DNA of 64,000 nt from Eubacterium limosum (GTDB taxonomy: Bacteria > Bacillota > Clostridia > Eubacteriales > Eubacteriaceae). Below the pieces are notes generated by a model. That model did no database searches. It worked only from the letters and a program-made list of their open reading frames with translations, and was not told the DNA's origin. The position numbers and the translations under genes were made by a program. Below, piece after piece: positions 45,190 through 53,469 of this stretch (positions are counted from its first letter, which is position 1; the number at the start of each line of letters is the position of its first letter). Location of the stretch: assembly GCF_000807675.2 (NCBI RefSeq), contig NZ_CP019962.1, positions 3,410,001 through 3,474,000 of the forward strand. Reading direction: 5' to 3'.

Positions 45190-45561
45190 ATGGTGAAAAC
45201 AAAGCAGTTAATTTGTATCAACTGTCCTATGGGATGTCGCTTAAATGTTGAGATAGATAAAAGCCGCGTTCTCTCTGTTAATGGTAATATCTGTAAGCGC
45301 GGTGAAAAGTTTGCGTTTCAGGAGGCGTTGGAACCGCTTAGAATTTTGACTTCTTTGATGCGAATTGAAGGGTATGAAAAGCCATTCAGTGTCAAAACAT
45401 CTTCACCGATTCCTAAACGTATGCTTTTTGATTGCATTGAGCAAATTTTTTCAAATCCGGTTGAGCGTTCAAAACTTCCCATTCATGTGGGTGATGTAAT
45501 TATTTCGGATGTCTGTGGCAGTGGAACAGATATTATTGCTACTCAAGAAGTTATTCTTTGA
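45190..45561 (+). CDS. DUF1667 protein (cysteine-motif partner)
   Basis: A 123-residue DUF1667 protein. The N-terminal CINCPMGCRL and a later Cys (GNICKRG) form a four-cysteine set likely to hold an Fe-S cluster or zinc. The conserved C-terminal part is HVGDVIISDVCGSGTDIIAT. It is always found with GlpA-like flavoproteins and is thought to be the third subunit. ATG 45190 is seven bases after GGAGGT, so it is preferred to ATG 45184, which is only one base away. Confidence 0.83.
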   Translation: MVKTKQLICINCPMGCRLNVEIDKSRVLSVNGNICKRGEKFAFQEALEPLRILTSLMRIEGYEKPFSVKTSSPIPKRMLFDCIEQIFSNPVERSKLPIHVGDVIISDVCGSGTDIIATQEVIL

Positions 45562-45605
45562 TGCTTATTTTAGGAAATAAGCATTCAAAGAAAAAGGAGA
45601 TATTT

Positions 45606-46436
45606 ATGAGCACACTTTATTTATCTGATTTGGATGGAACTCTGTTTACGACAAAAAAAAGTTTGTCCGAAAAAACAATCATGCTTTTGAACGATTGTTT
45701 GGTTAAGAATGTGAACTTTGCAGTTGCGACAGCACGTATGCCATATGGTTGTGATTATCGGTTGGAGCCTCTTAATTTAACTACGCCGTCCATTTTAACG
45801 AATGGTGTCTTTCTTTACGATTTTAGTACGCATTCGTATCTTGAAGCAAAAAAAATGTACCCTGAGGCAGTTTTTGATGTTTTGGAGGTATTTAATGAAA
45901 TGGACACAGGCGTTTTTCTTTACAGCTTCTCACAGAACCAGATTCAGATTTATTATAATCGGGAGGCAATGATAAAGCAGACGCAATATTACAGCGATAG
46001 AGCCTTGAAATGTTGTTCAAAAGTGGACTGTCAACCAGACCTTAAATCATTTGTTTCCGTGTCAGACATTGTGTATCTTGCATGCACTGATACTGAAGAA
46101 AAGCTCAAGCCAATTTATACAGCTATACAAAAAATAAAAGGCGTATCCTGTGCTTTTTATTTAAATATTTATAATGGGCTTTACTGTATTGAAATTTTTT
46201 CAGATCAGGCAACTAAAAAGAATGCACTACTCGAACTGAAAAGCATGTTACATTGTGATGAAGTCGTCGTTTTCGGAGATAATTTGAATGATCTATCAAT
46301 GTTTGAAGTGGCTGATCGGAGATATGCTGTGAGCAACGCTCTGGACTCTGTGAAAGAACTAGCTGATGAAATCATTCCTAGCTGTGACGAAGATGGAGTA
46401 GCTGCTTTTATTCACAAAGAAATTTTTGGAGATTAA
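45606..46436 (+). CDS. Cof-type HAD-IIB family hydrolase
   Basis: A 276-residue haloacid-dehalogenase-type phosphatase. Motif I is LSDLDGTLF, a large C2-type cap lies in the middle, and motif IV is VVFGDNLNDLSMFE. It dephosphorylates sugar or polyol phosphates. The ATG at 45606 has site AAAGGAGA; the frame is open from 45558, overlapping the previous gene. It ends the plus-strand operon and may relieve phosphate-ester build-up. Confidence 0.85.
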   Translation: MSTLYLSDLDGTLFTTKKSLSEKTIMLLNDCLVKNVNFAVATARMPYGCDYRLEPLNLTTPSILTNGVFLYDFSTHSYLEAKKMYPEAVFDVLEVFNEMDTGVFLYSFSQNQIQIYYNREAMIKQTQYYSDRALKCCSKVDCQPDLKSFVSVSDIVYLACTDTEEKLKPIYTAIQKIKGVSCAFYLNIYNGLYCIEIFSDQATKKNALLELKSMLHCDEVVVFGDNLNDLSMFEVADRRYAVSNALDSVKELADEIIPSCDEDGVAAFIHKEIFGD

Positions 46437-46447
46437 ATATAATATAT

Positions 46448-46491
46448 CAAAACACCCCTGTGGAATAAAAATTCCACAGGGGTGTTTTTTA
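46448..46491. terminator. Bidirectional intrinsic terminator
   Basis: AACACCCCTGTGGAA pairs with TTCCACAGGGGTGTT around TAAAAA, with T6 on the plus strand. It separates two convergent operons of the locus. Confidence 0.9.
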
Positions 46492-46528
46492 AATAAAAGG
46501 GGGTCAATAAAAAGAATTTTCTCGCGCT

Positions 46529-47971
46529 TTACAAACCTGCATCTAGTTCCGATGCACGCTGAATCAAGCGTTCAATAAAATCATCGTTCCACCATCCTAT
46601 ATAGAAAAGCAAGTCGGACAGGGTAAAACGATTCCGGTATAAGTGGCAATTGCGAAGCGCCCAGCGAGCTGTTTTTTCATCAATAGACGGTGTCATTTGA
46701 GAATAATGGGTGGGGGCTCCGGCGGCACGCATCTGTTCACATAAATGTTGCGGTGGCACGACAACATTTTGAATTTCTGTTTTAATAATATCCCAGTTGC
46801 GTAAAAATTTTTTGAAATTTTCTTTGTTTGATTTCCAGTTTTCCAGCTTTTTTTGATAGCCTTTCCAGCATTCGTCGGCAGTTTCTTTCTTAATCCATTC
46901 AAAGGACTCATAGACCATGGATTTCATTTTTTCCTCTGTAGGAAAGCATTTTTCAAGATCTACGGATGTGGGATCAAATTCATTTAACAAAATATCCCAA
47001 GCGATTGCAGTAAAAATTGTGCCAATGGACACCTGGGCACCGTGGAATGCGACATCACGATGTTGCTTATCTGCGGCCATATCCAGTAAATGCGTGATGA
47101 TATGCTCTGTTCCTGAGGAAGGGCTGGATTCCCCTGCAATTCCCATGGCCAAACCACTTAATGTAAGCACTTTGGCCAACAGTTCAAATGTTTCCTGGTC
47201 TTTTGCTGCCAACCGTGCAGATTGTTCTAACAACTCTGAATTTTGCGTGCGTAAGATGTCGCAAGATGGATCATTGTAGGTGTTGTTCATTCCTAATTTA
47301 TAAGATAAATACCAATCCACCGGTGCAGTCCAAGTTGCCAGTACATCACCGTATCCTGCAAGGTTTCTTTCCATAGGTGCCTGTTCGATTACGTCTAAGT
47401 CAATCACCAGAACAGAAGGATAACGAGTTGGGAGTGAACATTTTACACCATTTTTCAGCATAATTGAAATTCCGTCCGAAAAAGCATTTACGGATAATGC
47501 CGTTTGTACAATGATTAGCGGAATAGAATCGTCGACGGCGTGCGATGCATCTTTACAAAGATCTGTTATAGTGCCTCCACCAATTCCTAGTACACAGTCT
47601 GCCTGATGTGTGCGGATTACTTCCTGGATTCGAGTACTTTCTTCATCGACTGCGTGCAATACATGGTCATGATTATCTAAAGTTAGCCAGAGTACATCGA
47701 AATTTTGACTTAACAGATAATAAATTTGCTCCTTTAAACTATCTTTTCCACGGAAGTAGGGGGTCATGTCGGATACCATGAGTATCTTTTTGCCACGTGT
47801 ATGCTCTGAGATAATCTCAGGCAGTAATTCTATCGCTTTTTTTTGAATATAAATCTGATCCATTAAAATAGGGCAGAGTTTACCCTCAGGATCATTGTCT
47901 TTTAATGCATTTCTGAGCGTATCTAAATCTCTAGGATCTGCATAAATCAGTCTTGGATCTGCCATGATCAT
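46529..47971 (-). CDS. sn-Glycerol-1-phosphate dehydrogenase-like (AraM/EgsA family)
   Basis: A 480-residue member of the metal-dependent glycerol-1-phosphate dehydrogenase group (AraM/EgsA). The NAD-binding motif is GIGGGTITDLCKDAS. The metal ligands are likely the Asp of GYGDVLATWTAPVDW and the histidines of GTEHIITHLLD and FHGAQVS. The known reaction interconverts dihydroxyacetone phosphate and sn-glycerol-1-phosphate. ATG 47971 has site AGAAAGGA; a codon at 47995 would overlap the kinase stop. It may act here on a longer polyol phosphate, which is inference. Confidence 0.82.
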   Translation of the reverse strand: MIMADPRLIYADPRDLDTLRNALKDNDPEGKLCPILMDQIYIQKKAIELLPEIISEHTRGKKILMVSDMTPYFRGKDSLKEQIYYLLSQNFDVLWLTLDNHDHVLHAVDEESTRIQEVIRTHQADCVLGIGGGTITDLCKDASHAVDDSIPLIIVQTALSVNAFSDGISIMLKNGVKCSLPTRYPSVLVIDLDVIEQAPMERNLAGYGDVLATWTAPVDWYLSYKLGMNNTYNDPSCDILRTQNSELLEQSARLAAKDQETFELLAKVLTLSGLAMGIAGESSPSSGTEHIITHLLDMAADKQHRDVAFHGAQVSIGTIFTAIAWDILLNEFDPTSVDLEKCFPTEEKMKSMVYESFEWIKKETADECWKGYQKKLENWKSNKENFKKFLRNWDIIKTEIQNVVVPPQHLCEQMRAAGAPTHYSQMTPSIDEKTARWALRNCHLYRNRFTLSDLLFYIGWWNDDFIERLIQRASELDAGL

Positions 47972-47982
47972 TTTGTTCCTTT

Positions 47983-49473
47983 CTAGCTGTAACATTTATC
48001 AAAAAATAGTTCCATCGCAGCATAACACTCTTTGTAGCGGCCATAAGCTTCATCATAGGATGCCTTTTTTTGTACGTCTGGTTCATAGGTTGCGCCTAGT
48101 TCGACCATGGCTTCTGCTGCTTCGTCCAGATCTTTGAAATTACCTTCTGCTACGCTTGCTAACATTGCTGCACCAATCGCCGCACCTTCCGCGCTTTTAG
48201 TTGCCGTCATGGGTTTACCCAGTAAGTCTGCTTTCATCTGACACCATAAAGGTGATTTTGTACTGCCACCGACGATACGTACATTTGAACAATCCATACC
48301 GATTTCTTCAAAGCGGTCCACATTGTCCCTGAGACCGAATGCAATGCCTTCAAATACAGCTCGTGCTAAATCATCAAAATTATTGTTCAATGTTAATCCG
48401 GTAAAGGTTCCTCTTGCGTTTCCATTCCAAGTCGGCGTCATTGCTCCTTGCATGCATGGGAGAAAAATAACGCCATTAGAACCTACTGGAGATGTCGCAG
48501 CCATAACATTCATTATGTCGTAATTGTCATATCGCATAATATTGTCGCGGAACCAACGTGTGGAGCCGCCAGATACGAAGCCAGGGTTTTCGATTAGCCA
48601 CCATCTTGCATCCGCATGATGATGAGTTTCCACTAAATTTCCAATCTTATCAAATACTGGTTTGTCCGCCACAGCTGCCACAGGTTCTGCAGTTCCCGTG
48701 ATATCACACACCATGCCTGGTTTCACGAGTCCAGATCCTACACAGGCAGAATGTTCGTCACCTGTACCGATGATCACTTTCGTCTTTGTGGTCAAACCTA
48801 GCTCTTTTGCGGCCTGCTCTGTTAAATGACCGCAAACTTCCTCCGGTTTTCCGATTCTGCCTAATAGCTGTGGATCAATATCAAAGACTTTTGCCATCTC
48901 AGCGTCCCAGCATTTATCTGTAACGTTGTATAACATTGATGCTGACGCTTGGGCATAATCCACCACACTTTCTCCGGTCATCCAATGTACCATAAAACTA
49001 TCCACATTTAGGATGTTTTTGCATTTTTCATATATCTCTGGATGATGTTTTTTAACCCATAGCATCTTTGCAGCAGTATGAGATGAATCCAGGTTTAAAC
49101 CTGTGATTTCAAATACGCGTTCTGAAGAAATTTTTTTTTCAATTGTTTTAATTTCTGTTTCAGCGCGACGATCTAGCCAGATAATTGAATTCATCATCGG
49201 ATTTCCCTCGTGATCAATGACAACAATACTGTCATTAATCGCATCCATCCCGATTGTTCCAATTTCCTCTGGTGCGACTCCACTTTTTTGTATTAATTCA
49301 TGTACCACTTTCTTAAAAGAATGGATCCAGTCTGCTACGACTTGTTCTGCCCATGCTGGGTATGGATATACCGGATCATGTACGCAATTTGCCTCCATTA
49401 TGATTTTTCCATTTATATCGACCAAAAGGCCTTTTAAACTTTGTGTTCCCAAATCGATTCCTATTACATACAT
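47983..49473 (-). CDS. FGGY-family carbohydrate kinase (second of two)
   Basis: A 496-residue FGGY kinase (XylB/AraB-like). The phosphate loop is GIDLGTQSLKGLLVD. The ATP-site segments are ITGTAEPVAAV, IVGGSTKSPLWCQMKADLLG and AEGAAIGAAMLAS. ATG 49473 has site CGGAGGG; an extra ten codons upstream are open. It lies between a HAD-IIA phosphatase and an AraM-like dehydrogenase, the same gene types as araB, araL and araM in Bacillus arabinose operons, though no arabinose isomerase is present. It differs clearly from the kinase at 37493, which suggests two related substrates or two steps. Confidence 0.85.
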   Translation of the reverse strand: MYVIGIDLGTQSLKGLLVDINGKIIMEANCVHDPVYPYPAWAEQVVADWIHSFKKVVHELIQKSGVAPEEIGTIGMDAINDSIVVIDHEGNPMMNSIIWLDRRAETEIKTIEKKISSERVFEITGLNLDSSHTAAKMLWVKKHHPEIYEKCKNILNVDSFMVHWMTGESVVDYAQASASMLYNVTDKCWDAEMAKVFDIDPQLLGRIGKPEEVCGHLTEQAAKELGLTTKTKVIIGTGDEHSACVGSGLVKPGMVCDITGTAEPVAAVADKPVFDKIGNLVETHHHADARWWLIENPGFVSGGSTRWFRDNIMRYDNYDIMNVMAATSPVGSNGVIFLPCMQGAMTPTWNGNARGTFTGLTLNNNFDDLARAVFEGIAFGLRDNVDRFEEIGMDCSNVRIVGGSTKSPLWCQMKADLLGKPMTATKSAEGAAIGAAMLASVAEGNFKDLDEAAEAMVELGATYEPDVQKKASYDEAYGRYKECYAAMELFFDKCYS

Positions 49474-49504
49474 TTTTTCCCTCCGATCTCGCCTGATGGC
49501 CACC

Positions 49505-50332
49505 TTACAATAATGGTGTGATATTTTTCACGGAATCGAAAACGAGATGTGGTTTTACATCCGATCCCGGAAGATCAGCCAATCGGGCCTCTCCACTAAG
49601 TACCAAAATACCAAAAAGGCCGTTGAAAACACCAGATTTTACATCAGTATACAGCCGGTCACCTACAACTGCTGTATTTTCAGGTTTAGCACTCAACACA
49701 TTTAAGGTATAGTCGATTATTTCTTTGTTTGGCTTTCCGATGATCTTATCCGGCATTCGTCCTGTCGATGCGCTTACATAGGCATGAAAGGCTCCAATAT
49801 CTGGGACAAATCCATTTTGGGTTGGACAGTTATAATCTGGATGTGTACCAATGTATGGAAGGCCTTCGCGTACTAAATCACAAAATTTACATAGTTTTGT
49901 ATAGTTGAAAGAAGTATCAAATGCAGAAATCAATACATCAGGATGGTCTTCTTCCAGACAGATGCCATTTTTTTCAAATTCATCCATAAGTGCCTTATTT
50001 CCAAAAAGGTATACACTTTTCTCGGGAAAATTTCGTTTTAGGTAGTCAATGGTAGCATGCCCAGAAGTGATCAACTGTTTTTGTGGATCGATGTCGAGAC
50101 CCATTTTATGTAATTTTTCCACATAAATTTCTGCATTTTTAGATGAGTTGTTTGTCATAAAACAATAATTCCGGCCCGTTTGCTCAATTCGTTCCAGAAA
50201 AACCTTGGCACCATCAATCCATGTTTCATCCAGATAAATGGTTCCATCCATGTCTAATGCAAAATTTTGTATTTGAGAAATCAGCGCATTTGCATCTTGA
50301 TTTACTCGATATTTTTCATGTAAAATTTCGAT
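49505..50332 (-). CDS. HAD-IIA phosphatase (NagD/AraL-like), non-AUG start
   Basis: A HAD subfamily IIA hydrolase of about 275 residues. Motif I is LDMDGTIYLDE, motif II FMTNNSS, and motif IV VVGDRLYTDV. The only ATG near the 5' end (50251) is the Met of motif I itself, and starting there would remove the nucleophilic Asp. The frame stays open upstream with sensible sequence (QIQNFALD). A ribosome site AAAGAGGTGAT (50346-50336) lies just before in-frame ATT (50335) and ATC (50332) codons, with no ATG, GTG or TTG between. A non-AUG start is inferred. Confidence 0.75.
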   Translation of the reverse strand: MEILHEKYRVNQDANALISQIQNFALDMDGTIYLDETWIDGAKVFLERIEQTGRNYCFMTNNSSKNAEIYVEKLHKMGLDIDPQKQLITSGHATIDYLKRNFPEKSVYLFGNKALMDEFEKNGICLEEDHPDVLISAFDTSFNYTKLCKFCDLVREGLPYIGTHPDYNCPTQNGFVPDIGAFHAYVSASTGRMPDKIIGKPNKEIIDYTLNVLSAKPENTAVVGDRLYTDVKSGVFNGLFGILVLSGEARLADLPGSDVKPHLVFDSVKNITPLL

Positions 50333-50368
50333 AATATCACCTCTTTTGGATGTTTGAATTGTCCAAAA

Positions 50369-50425
50369 TGTCTGTTTGGGGTTATCGATTACTTTTATTA
50401 TGAATGGATTTTTTTAAAATGTCAA
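50369..50425 (-). promoter_or_regulatory. Promoter and operator of the HAD/kinase/AraM-like operon
   Basis: Minus strand: TTGACA (50425-50420), 17-base spacer, CATAAT (50402-50397). Eighteen bases further on lies CCAAACAGACA (50379-50369), identical to the two sites at 41997 and 42411. An AATTGTCC motif nearby (50357-50364) is shared with 42093-42100. Confidence 0.72.
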
Positions 50426-50433
50426 GAAAACCA

Positions 50434-50476
50434 AAAAGCCTGGAAACCCTTTAAAATAAAAGGTTTCCAGGCTTTT
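50434..50476. terminator. Bidirectional intrinsic terminator
   Basis: AAAAGCCTGGAAACC pairs with GGTTTCCAGGCTTTT. It terminates the minus-strand deoR-like gene ahead of the next promoter. Confidence 0.85.
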
Positions 50477-50510
50477 GATAATAACTCGTTCAAAAAGGTC
50501 ATATCGAGAT

Positions 50511-51365
50511 TTATTCCGTTTTTTTGAGCGTTTTGCTCTCTAAGGGGACATCTTTTCCCTTAATGTCCGTTTCTGGCTCTGACAAACGCGGAATTGTGGC
50601 AAGAATTACTTTAAGCCCAGCGTCTCTCATCCGTTTGATATATTCTGGGTTTGCGTCATCATCCGTAATCAGCGCTGTGATCTCTGAAATTTTGATAAAA
50701 GAACAAAGGGCATTTTGATTGAGTTTTGTGCTGTCACAGAGAATATAGCGCTCTCTTGCACATTTTAGCATCACCTTTTCTACTTTTCCCACAAGAATAT
50801 TATCGCTTCCTGCACCGAATTCAATATCAAAAGCATCACAACCAATAAATGCTTTGTCTGCGCTATACGACTGAAAAAGAATATCCGATGTTGGACCAAC
50901 GACACAACCGGTACGTCCTCGAACAATCCCACTGTTAATGTGTACCTCCAATTTTTGGTTGGGAATGGTAAGTGTCGACATAACGGTGGAATCTGTTAGA
51001 ATCACAGCTTCTTTTAGCTTTAAAAGCCAGGGTGCCATCTCTGCTACTGTGGAGCCACCTCCAAGAGCCAAGACATCACCATCATTGATTAATCGACAAG
51101 CCTCTGCTGCGATGGCTTTTTTATTTAAAATATTGATTCTGGATTTTCGCTTCATGGTTTCATCGCGGTCGGCATCAATACTAGCAGCACCACCATGAGT
51201 TCTTATGAGAAGACCCTTTTCCTCCATTTTAGCAAGCTTTTTACGAATGGTTGAAGTCGATAAATGTAATGCTTCACAAAGATCGCGATTAGATACACGT
51301 TTATGTACCTCCAAATAGTATAGAATATAACTTTCATCATCTCCATTAAACCGATCAATAACCAT
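50511..51365 (-). CDS. DeoR-family transcriptional regulator
   Basis: A 284-residue DeoR-type repressor. The N-terminal helix-turn-helix is VSNRDLCEALHLSTSTIRKKLAKMEEKGLLIRTHGGA. A sugar-phosphate-binding effector domain follows, with ALGGGSTVAEMAPWL, INSGIVR and KAFIGCDAFD. It is the probable regulator of the three operons that carry CCAAACAGACA. The inducer would be a phosphorylated intermediate. Site AAAAAGGAGG. No copy of the 11-mer is seen before its own gene. Confidence 0.88.
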   Translation of the reverse strand: MVIDRFNGDDESYILYYLEVHKRVSNRDLCEALHLSTSTIRKKLAKMEEKGLLIRTHGGAASIDADRDETMKRKSRINILNKKAIAAEACRLINDGDVLALGGGSTVAEMAPWLLKLKEAVILTDSTVMSTLTIPNQKLEVHINSGIVRGRTGCVVGPTSDILFQSYSADKAFIGCDAFDIEFGAGSDNILVGKVEKVMLKCARERYILCDSTKLNQNALCSFIKISEITALITDDDANPEYIKRMRDAGLKVILATIPRLSEPETDIKGKDVPLESKTLKKTE

Positions 51366-52932
51366 GTGTTTACCTCCTTTTTCTTAATTCTTTTCCTTGA
51401 AATATATTTAAAAACAAAATGCTCTGATTTTTGAAAATTTATTATGTTATGACTGAGTACTTAAAGCGGGAATACTTTTTGCTTTTTACAGGATCATTGT
51501 AAATATGGATAAATATCGAAAATCTTTTTTTTGCATGGCTAGTATAACATAAGTTATAGGCTACTGTCTATCCCGTGAACCTAGTAGCTCGTAAAATTAA
51601 ATTTCATATAAAAGATAAGATTATCGTAGATATCAAATGACTATTTATGAGAAATTATTTAAATAAATTATAAAATACTAAAAAATATTATCGTAAAATA
51701 TATAATTATTAATTTAAATTAATAAAATCACTACAATTTAACTATTTAAAAGTATGAATATTGTTATATTTTACTCGCCATACTTCTAGTTGTGTAGCTT
51801 TCTAAAAGTACACTATTATAGAGTTATAGGTGAGTTTAAAATACCTGGTTTGGTAGTACTTGTCTTATAAATTATTAAAAAAGTTTTTTGTCATGTATTT
51901 GAAAATTTTTTGTGTAAAAAATAATTGTATTTACGTAATTTATTCAATATGTCCATGATATTTGTTGTTGATAGAGAGCATATAGCAGTAAACTGATACT
52001 AATCAAACATGAAGATAACTTGCTCGTATGTAAGGTAATAATTAATCAAATTAGAGGCTCATATCAAACCGATAGATACTACAAGAAAAAACAACGTATT
52101 TGTTGAATATAGAGATAAAGGCATTTTTGTTACCGCGTTTCTTATTATTACAAAAGTTTAAGTAAATAAGGGGATGTTTGTGATATTCAGTTTTTAAAAA
52201 AGGGATGTTAGGGGAAGTTTTGCAAAATAAAAAAGACATAATCCCATGCTGTTTGTTAGAGATAGTATAGTATCTAGCCAACTTTTCTATTTACCGGATT
52301 GAAGATGTTTTCGAAGATCTCTGAGACAGTACGGTATCCTAAGGGATCTGAAGAAAAAAGATTATGAACAAATTGTGACATAGTGGATTTAACCAACTCT
52401 CAAAACTTATCATTATGTCTATGTAGATGAAATTTGCTTAAAAAGCAATGGGATGCAAAATTTTGCAACAGCATGGTTTTAAAGGCCGCTTATATTAATA
52501 TTGAAGGATACAAGAAAAGTATCTAGATGGTAAAAGTTATAAGAGTGTGTGCTTTTTGTCTGGTTTAAAACATATTTTACTAAGAGGGCATTTAATTGTC
52601 GGATAAAAAATTTTAAATATATTAAAACTCTTTAGAAAGCTTTCGCAAAAACAAAAGAACGATGATGTACGGTTTTTTAGCAAAATATTTTTCGTTGTCC
52701 CCAGAATATAGTCCAAAGAAGTATATCATACTTGTTAAAAGCTATCCAATAACACCTTGTAAGTACTAGACTACGAGATACGTAGCTAAAAGAAAGCCAT
52801 TGAATCACTATCAGATGAGGAAAAACGCCTTAATTTTGGGTTTATGTATGAGTGTATAGCTTATCGTATAAATTTAGCACAAAAAGCACATCGGCTTCAA
52901 TATATCTATTTTTCTTATTCACCCCTTTGGGA
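51366..52932. other. AT-rich region without intact genes
   Basis: Composition changes sharply to AT-rich here. No open frame with a credible ribosome site and family pattern was found on either strand. A possible transposase remnant lies at about 52400-52520. This is the left edge of the accessory island. Confidence 0.5.
52400..52520 (+). pseudogene. Possible IS256-type transposase remnant
   Basis: Two short peptides, YVYVDEICLKSNG and, one frame later, KAAYINIEGYKKSI, resemble the catalytic-Asp region and following strand of IS256-group transposases. Stops and frame changes break the rest. Weak evidence. Confidence 0.25.
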
Positions 52933-53469
52933 TTAACTATCCATTAACAGTTCTTCCTCTTCCAGGGGTTCCCAAGCTTGTCCAAAGTCGACCTCTTTAA
53001 ATAAGGCTGCAACGCCTGTGATCTGTTTCAGACGAAGAATCTCGTCTTTCTCCATTCCCAAATGTTTAGCGATCCATGTGTCTGAACGTCCGAATTCATG
53101 GAGTTCTTTCACGATATTGCTCATTAAATCAACATCATGAGTTCCTCTAGCGCGGTTATGTCGAATCGTACTTGCTATCCTCTGATCAAGAGGTTTATCG
53201 ATGACAGAAACAGGCAGCAGCCCATTCTCTCGTTCATAAATATCTGTATATTCTTTCATAATTCTATATCTATGAAAGCCATCGACGATGATATAAGAAT
53301 CTTTTAGCTTGTCATAATAACAAACAATAGGCATTGTGTAGCCATCCGATTTAATACTATCATACAATAATTTCATCTCAGGCGGTGCAACAGCATTTGG
53401 GTTATAATCATTTGGTACGATTTTTTCTACTGGAACCGCTTGAATATTATATACAGGACTTTTACTCAT
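52933..53469 (-). CDS. IbrB-like ParB/Srx-fold protein
   Basis: A 178-residue protein of the ParB N-terminal/sulfiredoxin fold (VEKIVPNDYNPN, YDSIKSDGYTMPIV, IIVDGFHRYRIM, then an HTH-like tail RSDTWIAKHLGMEKDEILRLKQI). It overlaps the next gene by eight bases. The pair matches IbrB and IbrA of Escherichia coli, where they activate genes for immunoglobulin-binding surface proteins. The closest biochemical parallel of the fold is nucleotide hydrolysis or transfer, not chromosome partition. Confidence 0.78.
   Translation of the reverse strand: MSKSPVYNIQAVPVEKIVPNDYNPNAVAPPEMKLLYDSIKSDGYTMPIVCYYDKLKDSYIIVDGFHRYRIMKEYTDIYERENGLLPVSVIDKPLDQRIASTIRHNRARGTHDVDLMSNIVKELHEFGRSDTWIAKHLGMEKDEILRLKQITGVAALFKEVDFGQAWEPLEEEELLMDS

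Noticed and set aside
46529-50332. L-arabinose operon (araB, araL, araM)
   Set aside because: Gene types match, but arabinose isomerase and ribulose-phosphate epimerase are missing and the kinase is not clearly AraB.
52051-52281. Open frame of 76 codons on the minus strand
   Set aside because: Low-complexity AT-rich composition, no ribosome site and no family pattern.
52933-53469. Plasmid or chromosome partition ParB
   Set aside because: No parA and no parS-like repeats are present. The protein is short and paired with a PP-loop gene.
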